DNA from: Cyanobium gracile PCC 6307
Lineage (GTDB): Bacteria; Cyanobacteriota; Cyanobacteriia; PCC-6307; Cyanobiaceae
Direction of reading: 5' to 3'
Assembly (NCBI RefSeq): GCF_000316515.1
Contig: NC_019675.1
Span: forward strand, 3,036,001 to 3,100,000
DNA: 64,000 bases
In this document: positions 46,369-58,008 of the stretch, one piece after another
Position numbering within the stretch: the stretch's first letter is position 1
Layout of the letters: each line of letters begins with the position of its first letter
Translations under genes and position numbers: made by a program
Notes under the pieces: model-generated
What the model was told of the DNA's origin: nothing
Databases searched by the model: none
The model's input: only the letters and a program-made list of their open reading frames with translations

Positions 46369-47738
46369 ACCGCTGGGTGGCGCCGATCGGTGCCAGCCGG
46401 ACCGGGGCCGCCCACCGCCGCGCCGGCCGCCCCTGCCAGGACGCCGTGCTCTGCCGCGAGCTGCGGGGCCTGGAGGGGCAGCCGGTGATGGTGATGGCGG
46501 TGGCCGATGGCCATGGCGGGCGCCGCTACCGGCGCAGCGAGGTGGGCAGTCGCCTGGCCTGCGAAACGGCCCTGGCCGCGGTGCAGGGTGGCCTGGCCGC
46601 CAGGTCCCTGGACGGGGGGGAGGAGGGCTGGAGCCGCTGGTTGGAGCGGGACCTGCCCGAGGCGATCCAGCGCGGCTGGCTGGAGGCGGTGGCGGCCCAC
46701 TGGCAGAGCGATCCGGGGGGGGGCGGCTTCGAGGCCCTGCTCTATGGGAGCACCCTGGGCCTGGTGGTGATGACCCCCCGCTGGTGGGGCCACACCGGCC
46801 TGGGCGACTGGGATCTGGTGCGGGTGGAGGCGGACGGCCAGGCCCGGCTGCTGGAGGAGGAGGACGAGCCCACCGCCCTCGGGGAGGCCACCTGCAGCCT
46901 CTGCCAGCCCCGGGCCGCCTCCCTGTTCGCCCGCCGGGCGGGCCTGCATCCGCTCGATGGCGGGGCCGCCGACTTCGCCCTGGTGCTCTGCACCGACGGC
47001 ATCCGCAAGTCCTGTGCCACCGACGGCGACTTCCTCACCCTGGCGGCCTGGCTGGCCCGCGGCGACGGCGAAGCGGACCCCGAGGCGGCCGGCACCCTGG
47101 CGGCGGCGCTGGACCGGATCAGCCGCGAGGGCAGCGGCGACGACGTGACCGTGGCGATTGGTCGTGCCTGGAGCCCCGGCGGCGGGCCGCCACCACCCCT
47201 GCCTCCGCCGCCCGTCGCACCGGCTTCATTGGCTCCTCCGGCGCCCCCTGCAACGGAGCCCGCCCAGGAGCCCCTTCCCCGGCGGCGGCGCCCGGCGATC
47301 GGCCGGGCGGTGGCCATCGGCCTGGCCCTGGCCGGCGCCGTAGGGAGCTGGCTGGCCTGGAACTGGCCCCGCACCCCGACAGCCCTGCCGGCGGCGCCCG
47401 GCTCCCCGGGGCTGCGGGCCGCCCTCAGCGAAGTGGAACGCCTCTGCGGCCAGCCGGCCGCCATTCCCCTGGAGCTGCGCCGCCGCCGTGAGCTGTTCGT
47501 CGCCCTGAGCCAGGGCCGGCGGGATCCCGCCCCGCTGAAGGCCGCGGCCGCCGCCGATCCCCTCGCCGCCCTGATCGCCGCCGATCTCCCGGCGGTGCCG
47601 CCTGGGACGATGCGGGGGCCGGTGCCTGCCCCCAATCCCGAGCCCCGCCGTCCCCTGCGGGCCCTCGGGGCCTGCCCCGCCCTGCTGGAGGCCCTCGACC
47701 GGCAGTGGGCCGTCACCCCGGCCGCCCCCTCTCCTTGA
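46365..47738 (+). CDS. PP2C-family protein phosphatase with C-terminal membrane anchor
   Basis: Predicted eraser of Ser/Thr phosphorylation. The 457 residues hold an N-terminal PP2C domain (about 1-265): VADGHGGRRY with metal Asp and Gly, GHTGLGDWDL (the usual GDSR region), LCTDGIRKS, and GDDVTVAI with the last metal Asp. A long Pro-rich linker (about 270-305), one membrane helix (AIGRAVAIGLALAGAVGSW, about 312-332) and a periplasmic Pro/Ala-rich tail of about 120 residues follow. Start GTG at 46365 overlaps the vWA stop. The anchor places the phosphatase at the same membrane as the FHA protein and PBP. Confidence 0.87.
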   Translation: MNRWVAPIGASRTGAAHRRAGRPCQDAVLCRELRGLEGQPVMVMAVADGHGGRRYRRSEVGSRLACETALAAVQGGLAARSLDGGEEGWSRWLERDLPEAIQRGWLEAVAAHWQSDPGGGGFEALLYGSTLGLVVMTPRWWGHTGLGDWDLVRVEADGQARLLEEEDEPTALGEATCSLCQPRAASLFARRAGLHPLDGGAADFALVLCTDGIRKSCATDGDFLTLAAWLARGDGEADPEAAGTLAAALDRISREGSGDDVTVAIGRAWSPGGGPPPPLPPPPVAPASLAPPAPPATEPAQEPLPRRRRPAIGRAVAIGLALAGAVGSWLAWNWPRTPTALPAAPGSPGLRAALSEVERLCGQPAAIPLELRRRRELFVALSQGRRDPAPLKAAAAADPLAALIAADLPAVPPGTMRGPVPAPNPEPRRPLRALGACPALLEALDRQWAVTPAAPSP

Positions 47739-47743
47739 ACCCC

Positions 47744-48406
47744 ATGGCCCTGCGTCTGCTGCTCGACTGCGCCGATCCCCTGGAGTGGGAGCGCTGGCTG
47801 CCCAGCGGCCTGTTCCAGGGCGTCACCACCAACCCGACCCTGCTGCGGCGGGCCGGCCAGCCCTGCAACCTCGACCACCTGGCGCAGCTGAGCGAGCGCG
47901 CCGCGGCCCTCGGCTGCCGGGAGATCCATCTGCAGACCTGGGGCGCCGATGCTGAGCAGCAGCTGGCCAACGGCCGGGCCCTCGCCGCCATCGATCCCCA
48001 GCGGGTGTTCGTGAAGGTGCCGATCACCCGCCAGGGGGCGGCGGTGGCGCGGGACCTGATCGCCGAAGCTGTTCCGGTCACCTTCACGGCCTGCTACGAG
48101 GTGGCCCAGGTGCTGGTGGCCGCCGCCCTCGGGGCCGATGGCATCGCCGCCTACCTGGGGCGGATCAGCGATCTGGGCCGGGATGGACACGGCGAGTTGA
48201 TCGCCATGCAGCGCGCCCTGGAGGGGGTGGGGTCGGGCACGCGGCTGCTGGTGGCCAGCCTGCGCCAGCCGCAGGATCTGGCCCGTCTGGCCGCCGCCGG
48301 CCTGGCCCACCACACGATCAGCCCGGCGATCGCCGCTGGCCTCTTCGGCAGCCCGGACACGGCCGCGGCCGCGGAACGCTTCGAAGCGGACGCCGCAGAG
48401 AACTGA
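47744..48406 (+). CDS. Transaldolase / fructose-6-phosphate aldolase-like enzyme
   Basis: Small class I aldolase of the transaldolase family. The 220 residues are near the length of fructose-6-phosphate aldolase (about 220) rather than full transaldolase. GVTTNPTLL, the Schiff-base Lys in FVKVPITRQG (about residue 86), TACYEVAQVLVAA, and LLVASLRQP are family signatures. It starts 5 nt past the PP2C stop, so it may be transcribed with the signalling operon, although I see no functional link. Confidence 0.88.
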   Translation: MALRLLLDCADPLEWERWLPSGLFQGVTTNPTLLRRAGQPCNLDHLAQLSERAAALGCREIHLQTWGADAEQQLANGRALAAIDPQRVFVKVPITRQGAAVARDLIAEAVPVTFTACYEVAQVLVAAALGADGIAAYLGRISDLGRDGHGELIAMQRALEGVGSGTRLLVASLRQPQDLARLAAAGLAHHTISPAIAAGLFGSPDTAAAAERFEADAAEN

Positions 48407-48450
48407 GCCCGGGGGCTCGCCAGGGCAGGCGGATCAGAACGCCGTGGGGA

Positions 48451-51082
<2,632 letters not shown>

Positions 51083-51185
51083 CGAAGCGAAGGGATGGAC
51101 AGCGAGAAGATGGCACAGCCGATTTAATACACGTGATCCCCCCGAACCTGCACGTGCCGATCCTGTCTGTTTCGATCAGCCGCGG

Positions 51186-52199
51186 ATGAACGATCTCCTG
51201 CTCCTGGTGCTGGCGGTGGTCGGGATGCTGATGGGGTCCTTTCTGTGCTCGGGGGTGGAGGCGGCCCTGCTCACCGTCAACCCGGTGAAGGTGCATGAAC
51301 TGGCGAGCCGCCCCCGGCCGGTGGCGGGGGCCCGGCGGCTGGAGAGCCTGCGTCAGCGCCTCGGCCGCACCCTGGCGGTGCTGGTGATCGCCAACAACAT
51401 CTTCAACATCTTCGGCAGCCTGATGGTGGGCGGCTTCGCCAGTGTCGTCTTCTCCCGCCTCGGCGTCAGCGGCCCTGCCCTGCCCCTGTTCTCGGTGGCC
51501 CTCACCGTGCTGGTGATCCTGCTGGGGGAGATCCTGCCCAAGGCCATCGGCAGCAAGCTGGCCCTGCCGGTGGCCCTCGCCACGGCCCCTGCCCTGGGGG
51601 TGTTCACCCGGCTGATGCTGCCTCTGGTGCTGCTGCTGGAGCGCATCCTGCCGGCGATCACGGCCGAGAACGAGATCAGCACCGACGAAGAGGAGATCCG
51701 CCTGCTGGCCAGGCTCGGTTCCCAGAAGGGGCAGATCGAGGCCGATGAGGCCGCCATGATCGCCAAGGTGTTCCAGCTCAACGACCTCACCGCCCGCGAC
51801 CTGATGCTGCCCCGGGTGTCGGCCCCCACCCTGGCGGGCCATCAGAGCCTCGATGAGCAGCGCTCCACCCTGCTGCGCCACACCACCGCCTGGTGGGTGG
51901 TGCTGGGGGAGGAGGTGGACGAGGTGCTGGGGGTGGCCAGCCGCGAGCAGCTCCTCACCGCCCTGGTGGAGGGGCGGGGGGCCAGCCAGGCCGCCGACCT
52001 CTGCGAACCGGTGGAGTTCGTGCCGGAGATGATCCGGGCCGACCGCCTGCTCACCAGCTTCCGCCGCAACGGTTCCGGGGTGCGGGTGGTGGTCGATGAG
52101 TTCGGCGGTTTCGTGGGGGTGATCGGGCCTGAGGCGGTGCTGGCGGTGCTGGCGGGCTGGTGGCGCCGGCCCGCCTCCGCCGCGGAGAGTCCCCCGTGA
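51186..52199 (+). CDS. CNNM/CorC-type DUF21-CBS membrane protein
   Basis: DUF21 transmembrane plus CBS protein, the family associated with magnesium or cobalt efflux; the cargo here is untested. The 337 residues have three to four TM helices (about 4-150; the pore-domain features SGVEAALLTVNP and IANNIFNIFGS, and LGEILPKAIG) and then a cytoplasmic CBS-like region (from about 178; FQLNDLTARDLMLPR). The final residues overlap the GTG of the next gene (GTGA at 52196-52199), if the GTPase frame is restored. The predicted operon continues with a GTPase, nadD and nadE. Confidence 0.88.
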   Translation: MNDLLLLVLAVVGMLMGSFLCSGVEAALLTVNPVKVHELASRPRPVAGARRLESLRQRLGRTLAVLVIANNIFNIFGSLMVGGFASVVFSRLGVSGPALPLFSVALTVLVILLGEILPKAIGSKLALPVALATAPALGVFTRLMLPLVLLLERILPAITAENEISTDEEEIRLLARLGSQKGQIEADEAAMIAKVFQLNDLTARDLMLPRVSAPTLAGHQSLDEQRSTLLRHTTAWWVVLGEEVDEVLGVASREQLLTALVEGRGASQAADLCEPVEFVPEMIRADRLLTSFRRNGSGVRVVVDEFGGFVGVIGPEAVLAVLAGWWRRPASAAESPP

Positions 52200-52284
52200 C
52201 GGCGTCGGCCCCGGCTCCGGCGACCGCCGCCCCCCCGCCGCCGAGCGCTGCCGCCAGCTGCTGGCCCGCTGGCGCGCGGAGCTG

Positions 52285-53535
52285 GTGCTCAGCGGCCGGG
52301 AGCAGGCGGCCCTGGCGCCGGAGCTGGCCAGCCTCGACCGCCAGCTGGAGCGCCTGCGCCGCCGCCGGCCGCGTGTGGCGGTGTTCGGCCGGGTGGGGGT
52401 GGGCAAGTCGAGCCTGCTCAATGCCCTTCTCGGCGAGGAGCACTTCGCCACCGATGTGGCCCACGGCTGCACCCGCCGCCAGGAGCAGCGGGCCTGGGGC
52501 CAGCCCGTGGCCGGCCTGGAGGGGGTCGACCTGGTGGACACCCCCGGCATCGATGAGATCGCCGCCGCCGCTCGCTCGCGCCTGGCGGCCCGGGTGGCGG
52601 TGGGCGCCGACCTGGTGCTGCTGGTGATCGACAGCGACCTCACGGTGATGGACGCCCAGGCCCTCGACGACCTGCTGGCCTCCGGCAAGCCGCTGCTGCT
52701 GGTGCTGAACCGCAGCGACTGCTGGCCGGAGGCCGAACGGGACGCCCTGCTCGCCAGCATTGACCGGCGCCTGCCGCCGGGGGCCCGCCAGCTGCGGCCC
52801 CTGCCGGTGGCGGCCGCCCCCCGGGCGGCCCGCCTGCGCCCCGATGGTCGGGTCCGCAGCGAAGCGGCTCCCCCGCGGGTGGAGCCCCTGCGCCGGGAGC
52901 TCACCGGCCTGCTGGAACGCCACGGGGAGTTGCTGCTGGCCCTCAACGCCCTGCGGGCCGCCGACCGCTTCAGCCAGGCCCTGCACCGCTGCCGGCTGCG
53001 CCACGGTCGCCGCCAGGCCCAGGGCCTGATCGGCCGCTTCGCGGCCCTCAAGGCCACGGGGGTGGCGGCCAACCCCCTGCTGCTGCTCGACCTGGCCGGT
53101 GGTCTGGCCTGTGACAGCGCCCTGGTGGTGCAGCTCTGCCAGCTCTATGGCCTGCCGATGACCCGCAGCGGTGCCCGCGCCCTGCTGGCCCGTCTGGGTG
53201 GCCACAACGCCCTGCTGGGGGGCGCCCAGCTGGGCCTGCAGTTGCTGCTGGGTGGCCTGCGCCAGCTGCTGCTGCTGGCGGCGCCCCTGAGCGGCGGCCT
53301 GAGCCTGGCGCCGGCGGCGCCGGTGGCCCTGGCCCAGGCGGCCCTGGCGGTGCACACCACCCGCCGCACGGGCCGGCTCGCCGCCGCCGAGCTGCTGCGC
53401 GCTGCCACCGCCGCGGGCCAGCCGGGGGCCCTGCTGCGCCGGCTGGTGCGGCAGGATCCCGAGACCCGGCGTTGGCTGAGCGAATGGCAGCAGCAGGGGG
53501 GCCAGGGCAGCGCCGGCGGCGGCCTGCAGCCATGA
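52285..53535 (+). CDS. GTPase with hydrophobic C-terminal domain (5' end probably frameshifted)
   Basis: TRAFAC-class GTPase: G1 GRVGVGKSSL, G3 VDTPGID, G4 NRSD. The C-terminal half (about 230-400) is helical and hydrophobic (NPLLLLDLAGGLACDSAL, LLLGGLRQLLLLAAP), resembling DUF697-type GTPases. The first start codon in frame is the GTG at 52285 (416 residues). In-frame sequence upstream (RCRQLLARWRAELVL) looks native, and a GTG at 52196 that overlaps the upstream stop (GTGA) would join this frame if one C were added to the seven-C run at 52230-52236. A 1-base error or frameshift is likely. It overlaps nadD by 4 nt (ATGA). Confidence 0.82.
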   Translation: MLSGREQAALAPELASLDRQLERLRRRRPRVAVFGRVGVGKSSLLNALLGEEHFATDVAHGCTRRQEQRAWGQPVAGLEGVDLVDTPGIDEIAAAARSRLAARVAVGADLVLLVIDSDLTVMDAQALDDLLASGKPLLLVLNRSDCWPEAERDALLASIDRRLPPGARQLRPLPVAAAPRAARLRPDGRVRSEAAPPRVEPLRRELTGLLERHGELLLALNALRAADRFSQALHRCRLRHGRRQAQGLIGRFAALKATGVAANPLLLLDLAGGLACDSALVVQLCQLYGLPMTRSGARALLARLGGHNALLGGAQLGLQLLLGGLRQLLLLAAPLSGGLSLAPAAPVALAQAALAVHTTRRTGRLAAAELLRAATAAGQPGALLRRLVRQDPETRRWLSEWQQQGGQGSAGGGLQP

Positions 53536-54128
53536 CGGCCGCCAGCGGTGACGCCCCGTTGAGCCGTCTTGCCCTGTTCGGCACCAGCGCCGATCCCCCC
53601 ACCCGCGGCCACCGGGCCCTGTTGGAGGGGCTGCTGGGCCTGTTCCCCCAGGTGCTCACCTGGGCCAGCGACAACCCGCTCAAGCACCACGGCGCCCCCC
53701 TGGAGGTGCGCTCGGCCCTGCTGGCTGCCCTGGTGGCCGCCATCGACGACCCGCGGCTCAGCCTGGAGCAGGACCTCAGCAGCCCCTGGGCGGTGGAGAC
53801 CCTGGAGCGGGCCCGGGCCCGCTGGCCCGAGAGGGAGCTGGTGTTCGTGGTGGGCAGCGACCTGGCCGGCCAGATCCACCGCTGGAGGCGGGCCGAGGAG
53901 CTGCTGCGCGGCTGCCGGCTCGGCATCGCCCGCCGCCAGGGCTGGCCCCTGGAGGCGGCGGATCTGGAGCGGCTGCGGGGGCTGGGGGCCACCCTCGACC
54001 TGCTGCCCCTGGCGATCCCCCCCAGCGCCAGTTCCCGCATCCGGGAGCAGCCCGATCCGGCCCAGGTACCGTCCGAACTCTGGCCGGTGCTGCTGCAGCA
54101 CAATCTCTACGGCCTCTCCGAGCCCTGA
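53532..54128 (+). CDS. nadD: Nicotinate-nucleotide adenylyltransferase
   Basis: Forms deamido-NAD from nicotinate mononucleotide and ATP. The 198 residues have ALFGTSADPPTRGHRALL in place of GGTFDPIHxGH and the C-terminal SASSRIREQ (ISSTxIR motif), which identify a nucleotidyltransferase of this type. The FGTSADPP variant seems usual in cyanobacteria. It overlaps both neighbours (ATGA with the GTPase, TGATG with nadE), so NAD synthesis steps four and five are made together. Confidence 0.93.
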   Translation: MTAASGDAPLSRLALFGTSADPPTRGHRALLEGLLGLFPQVLTWASDNPLKHHGAPLEVRSALLAALVAAIDDPRLSLEQDLSSPWAVETLERARARWPERELVFVVGSDLAGQIHRWRRAEELLRGCRLGIARRQGWPLEAADLERLRGLGATLDLLPLAIPPSASSRIREQPDPAQVPSELWPVLLQHNLYGLSEP

Positions 54129-55840
54129 TGCGCCTCGCCCTGGCCCAGCTCAATCCCCTGGTGGGCGACCTGGAGGGCAACGGCCGGCGGATCCTGGCGG
54201 CCGCCGAGCGGGCCCGCGCCGGCGGCGCCGACCTGCTGCTCACCCCCGAGCTGTCGCTGTGGGGCTATCCGCCCCGGGATCTGCTGCTGCGGCCCGCCCT
54301 GATCCAGCGCCAGGAGCGGGTCCTGGCGTCCCTGGCGGCGGCCTGCCCAGACGGACTGGCCCTGCTGGTGGGGGTGGCCGAGCCGGTGGCCGGCCGGCGC
54401 CAGCCGGGGCTGCATAACGCCCTGGCCCTGGTGGAGCGGGGCGGCTGGCGGATCGTCTGCCGCAAGCGCCTGCTGCCCAGCTACGACGTCTTCGACGAAC
54501 GCCGCTACTTCCTGCCCGGCGACGCCCCCGCGGTGCTGGAGCTGGAAGCGGGAGGCCATCCCTGGCGCCTGGGGCTGACGATCTGCGAGGACCTCTGGGT
54601 GGAGGAGAACCTGCGCAGCCGCTGGCCGGACGCGGTCGATCCGATCGCCGATCTGGCGCCCCGGCGGATCGACCTGCTGCTCAACCTCTCGGCCTCCCCC
54701 TTCGGCCGCGGCAAGGGGGAGGTGCGCCAGGGGCTGGCGGCCCGGGCGGCGGCCCGGCTGGGGGTGCCGGTGGTCTACCTCAACCAGGTGGGCGGCAACG
54801 ACGAGCTGGTCTTCGATGGCGCCAGCTTCGTGGTGGACCGGACCGGCCGGCCCCTGCTGCGGCTGGCCTGTGCCGCCGAGGACCTCGCCCTCTGGCCGCT
54901 GGCCCCGGCCCCCGTCTCGCCCGGCGGCGGAGACGCGGAGCCCGTCCCGGCCGCGGCGCCGCCGGACCCCTGGGAGCAGCTGCTGCGGGTGCTGGTGCTG
55001 GGGGTGCGCGACTACGCCGCCAAGTGCGGCTTCCAGCGGGCCCTGCTGGGGCTGAGTGGCGGCATCGATTCGGCCCTGGTGGCAGTGATCGCCGCCGCGG
55101 CCCTCGGCCCCGCCCGGGTGGAGGTGCTGCGCATGCCCTCCCCCTTCAGCTCGGCCGGTTCCCTCGACGATGCCGAGGGCCTGGCCCGGCGGCTCGGGCT
55201 GGCCACCGCCACCCTGCCGATCGCGCCGCTGATGGAGGCCTTCGCCGCCGCCCTTCCCCCCGCCCTGGGGGCGCCCCCGGCCGGGGTCACCGAGGAGAAT
55301 CTGCAGTCCCGCATCCGCGGCACGTTGTTGATGGCGGTGGCCAACCAGAAGGGGGGCCTGCTGCTCTCCACCGGCAACAAGTCGGAGCTGGCGGTGGGCT
55401 ACTGCACCCTCTACGGCGACATGAACGGCGGACTGTCGGTGATCGGCGATCTCTACAAGACCACCGTCTTCGGCCTCTGTGAGTGGCTGGACGGCGCGGC
55501 CTCCGGCCCCTGCCGGGCGGCCCTCGGCCTGCCGTCCGAGGGGGAGCTGATCGGCGCGGCGATCCGCACCAAGCCCCCCAGCGCCGAGCTGCGTCCCGAC
55601 CAGCGCGACAGCGATTCTCTGCCCGATTACGGGGTGCTTGACCCCCTGCTGAAGGCTTCGATCGAGGAGCTGCGCACCCCGGAGCAACTGGTGGCCGGAG
55701 GGGCCGATCCGGAACTGGTGGCCCGGGTGACCGCCCTGCTGCGGCGGGCCGAGTTCAAGCGGCGCCAGGCGGCACCGGTGCTCAAGGTGAGCGATCGGGC
55801 CTTCGGCGCCGGCTGGCGGATGCCCATCGCCTCGGCCTAG
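54128..55840 (+). CDS. nadE: Glutamine-dependent NAD(+) synthetase
   Basis: Final step of NAD synthesis. The 570 residues combine an N-terminal nitrilase-fold glutaminase (about 1-270) with the Glu-Lys-Cys triad (LTPELSLWGY, CRKRLLP, LTICEDLW) and a C-terminal synthetase with the P-loop ALLGLSGGIDSALV (about 310-323) and LLSTGNKSELAVGY. This is the long, glutamine-using form. It follows nadD with a 1-base overlap, and ald follows after about 80 nt. Confidence 0.96.
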   Translation: MRLALAQLNPLVGDLEGNGRRILAAAERARAGGADLLLTPELSLWGYPPRDLLLRPALIQRQERVLASLAAACPDGLALLVGVAEPVAGRRQPGLHNALALVERGGWRIVCRKRLLPSYDVFDERRYFLPGDAPAVLELEAGGHPWRLGLTICEDLWVEENLRSRWPDAVDPIADLAPRRIDLLLNLSASPFGRGKGEVRQGLAARAAARLGVPVVYLNQVGGNDELVFDGASFVVDRTGRPLLRLACAAEDLALWPLAPAPVSPGGGDAEPVPAAAPPDPWEQLLRVLVLGVRDYAAKCGFQRALLGLSGGIDSALVAVIAAAALGPARVEVLRMPSPFSSAGSLDDAEGLARRLGLATATLPIAPLMEAFAAALPPALGAPPAGVTEENLQSRIRGTLLMAVANQKGGLLLSTGNKSELAVGYCTLYGDMNGGLSVIGDLYKTTVFGLCEWLDGAASGPCRAALGLPSEGELIGAAIRTKPPSAELRPDQRDSDSLPDYGVLDPLLKASIEELRTPEQLVAGGADPELVARVTALLRRAEFKRRQAAPVLKVSDRAFGAGWRMPIASA

Positions 55841-55919
55841 GGTTCAGCGACGAACGCCTCCGGGCGGCAATCCTTCCTGCCCCATGCCAGCTCCCGGCCC
55901 GGCACCCCTGGCCTCTCCG

Positions 55920-57032
55920 ATGGCGAGCATCGGTGTGCCCACGGAGATCAAGCGCGACGAACAGCGGGTGGCCCTCACGCCCGACGGCGTCCATGAGCTG
56001 GTGTCCCAGGGCATGGAGGTGCGCGTCCAGGAGGGGGCGGGCCTGGGGGCCGGCATCAGCGACGACGACTACCGCGCCTCCGGGGCCCGCATCGTCAGCT
56101 GCGAGGAGGCCTGGGCGGCCCACCTGGTGGTGAAGGTGAAGGAACCGCAGCCGCAGGAGTTCGGCTTCCTGCGCAGCGACCTGGTGCTGTTCACCTACCT
56201 GCACCTGGCGGCCTATCCCGAGGTGGGCAAGGCCCTGCTGGAGGCGGGCACCACGGCGGTGGCCTACGAGACGGTGCAGCTCGAGGACGGCAGCCTGCCC
56301 CTGCTGGCCCCGATGAGCGAGGTGGCCGGACGGCTGGCGGCCCAGGTGGGGGCCCACCTGCTGGAGAAGCCCCACGGGGGACGGGGTGTGCTGATGGGGG
56401 GCTGCACCGGCGTGCGGCCGGCGCGGGTGATGGTGCTGGGGGCCGGCACCGTGGGCTGGAACGCCGCCCGCATCGCCGCGGCCATGGATGCGGAGGTGTT
56501 CCTGCTGGATCGTTCGCCCCACCGCCTGCGGGGCCTGGAGTCCGACCGGCGCGGCCGGATGACCAGCCTGGTGAGCAGCCGCAGTCTGATCGAGCGGCTG
56601 GTGCCCGGGACCGACCTGCTGATCGGGGCCGTGCTCCTTCCCGGTGGCCGCGCCCCCACCCTGGTGAGCGAGGACCTGGTGCAGCGGATGCGGCCCGGGT
56701 CGGTGATCGTCGATGTGGCCATCGACCAGGGCGGCTGCATCGCCACCAGCCGCGAGACCACCCACACCGATCCGGTGGTGACCATCCATGGGGTGCAGCA
56801 CTACGCCGTGGGCAACATGCCCGGCGCCGTGCCCTTCACCTCCACCGAGGCGCTGGTGAGCGTCACCCTCCCCTACATCCTGGTGATGGCGGGGCGGGGG
56901 TTGCTGGAGGCGGTCACCGATCGGCCCGAACTGCTCAGTGGCCTGAACACGGTCGACGGGGCCGTCTGCCACCCGGGGGTGGCCAAGGCCCTGGGGGTGG
57001 CGCCGCGCCATCCGATGGCCTGTCTGCGCTGA
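55920..57032 (+). CDS. ald: Alanine dehydrogenase
   Basis: NAD-dependent interconversion of alanine and pyruvate plus ammonia. The 370 residues have MASIGVPTEIKRDEQRVALTP, LVVKVKEPQPQEF with the substrate Lys, FTYLHLAA with the catalytic His, and VMVLGAGTVGWNAARIA for NAD. The frame can begin at an ATG at 55884 (382 residues); the ATG at 55920 gives the tighter family start. It is co-directional with nadE, whose product supplies its cofactor; I infer no more from that. Confidence 0.95.
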   Translation: MASIGVPTEIKRDEQRVALTPDGVHELVSQGMEVRVQEGAGLGAGISDDDYRASGARIVSCEEAWAAHLVVKVKEPQPQEFGFLRSDLVLFTYLHLAAYPEVGKALLEAGTTAVAYETVQLEDGSLPLLAPMSEVAGRLAAQVGAHLLEKPHGGRGVLMGGCTGVRPARVMVLGAGTVGWNAARIAAAMDAEVFLLDRSPHRLRGLESDRRGRMTSLVSSRSLIERLVPGTDLLIGAVLLPGGRAPTLVSEDLVQRMRPGSVIVDVAIDQGGCIATSRETTHTDPVVTIHGVQHYAVGNMPGAVPFTSTEALVSVTLPYILVMAGRGLLEAVTDRPELLSGLNTVDGAVCHPGVAKALGVAPRHPMACLR

Positions 57033-57080
57033 GCCGGCGGGCGGCGGCGAGTCGGGCGTCGGTTCAGACGGTGGCGCGGC

Positions 57081-57809
57081 TCAAATGGTGGCGCGGAAGA
57101 TCACCGAGGCGGGCTGGCCGCTGAGGGGATCGATCGGTTCGCGCAGCTCCCGGACGACCAGGCCATGGTGTCGGAACAGCCGCACCCAGGATTCCAGGGT
57201 CCGGAAGAACCAGGGCGCCGGTGTGCGGAAGGCGGGGGAGAAGCCGGCCCAGGACCCCTCCCGCCAGCCGTCCTCGTAGGGATGGTCGGGGCAGATCAGC
57301 ATCGGATGCAGCGTCTGGACGAGGACGCTGCCGTTGGGCGCCAGCAGGGCCGGCAGCGCCGCGAACAGCTCGTCGAGGCTGCCATCCCCGAGCAGGGAGA
57401 AGTTGGCCACCACCACGTCGAAGCGTTCCTTCAGGACGCCGGCGCCGATCTGCTGGTGGGAGAGCGTCCGGAAGCGGGCGCCGTCCGGCGCGGTGTCAGC
57501 GGCGATGGTGGTGAGCTCGGCCACCGCGTCGGTGCCGAGCACGGCGATGCCCTGGCGGGCGCAGTGGTGGGACAGCCAGCCCTCGCCGCAGCCGAGATCC
57601 AGCAGGGTGGCCGGCGCACAGTCGGCGATGGCCTCCACGATCGCCCCATTGGTCACCCGCACGCGGCTGAGGATCTCGCCGCGGCGCACGGCCCGGGTCC
57701 AGGTGGAGGCGTTGACGACCCAGGACGCCAGGATCTGCTCTTCCATCAACGACAGCGACGGTTCCGTAAGGGTGGCCGCGTCATCGCCGGCGTCGATGGG
57801 AAGGAGCAT
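57081..57809 (-). CDS. Class I SAM-dependent methyltransferase
   Basis: Small-molecule-type methyltransferase of unknown substrate. The 242 residues have a helical cap (about 15-55), motif I LLDLGCGEGWLSHHCARQG (about 64-82), VLGTDAVAELTTIA and FDVVVANFSLLGDGSL with the motif IV region, then LLAPNGSVLVQTLHP. The start ATG at 57809 is followed by a Leu/Pro N-terminus; the upstream frame to 57974 is not convincing. The gene stands alone, convergent with ald and followed downstream by nothing on its strand. Confidence 0.85.
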   Translation of the reverse strand: MLLPIDAGDDAATLTEPSLSLMEEQILASWVVNASTWTRAVRRGEILSRVRVTNGAIVEAIADCAPATLLDLGCGEGWLSHHCARQGIAVLGTDAVAELTTIAADTAPDGARFRTLSHQQIGAGVLKERFDVVVANFSLLGDGSLDELFAALPALLAPNGSVLVQTLHPMLICPDHPYEDGWREGSWAGFSPAFRTPAPWFFRTLESWVRLFRHHGLVVRELREPIDPLSGQPASVIFRATI

Positions 57810-58008
57810 GGGCGCGGTCGGTGGAGAAGCGGAACGGACGGGCAGACAGGTCGGCGCCAGTGGAAAGGACGGGCGCGATCCGCTGAGCCATGGACGGCGG
57901 CCCCCGCCCTCCATGGTTGTGAAAGCGTAGTCAGCCGAGATCCGGCCGCAAGCCGTTGTCCTCGAGCCGCCCATCCGGCTCTCGGCATCGGCCCTCCAGA
58001 TGCCGGTC

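Noticed and set aside
47744-48406. Transaldolase-family gene as part of the FHA/kinase module
   Set aside because: It is close (5 nt after the PP2C stop) but its sequence is an ordinary sugar-phosphate enzyme; proximity alone is not enough to include it.
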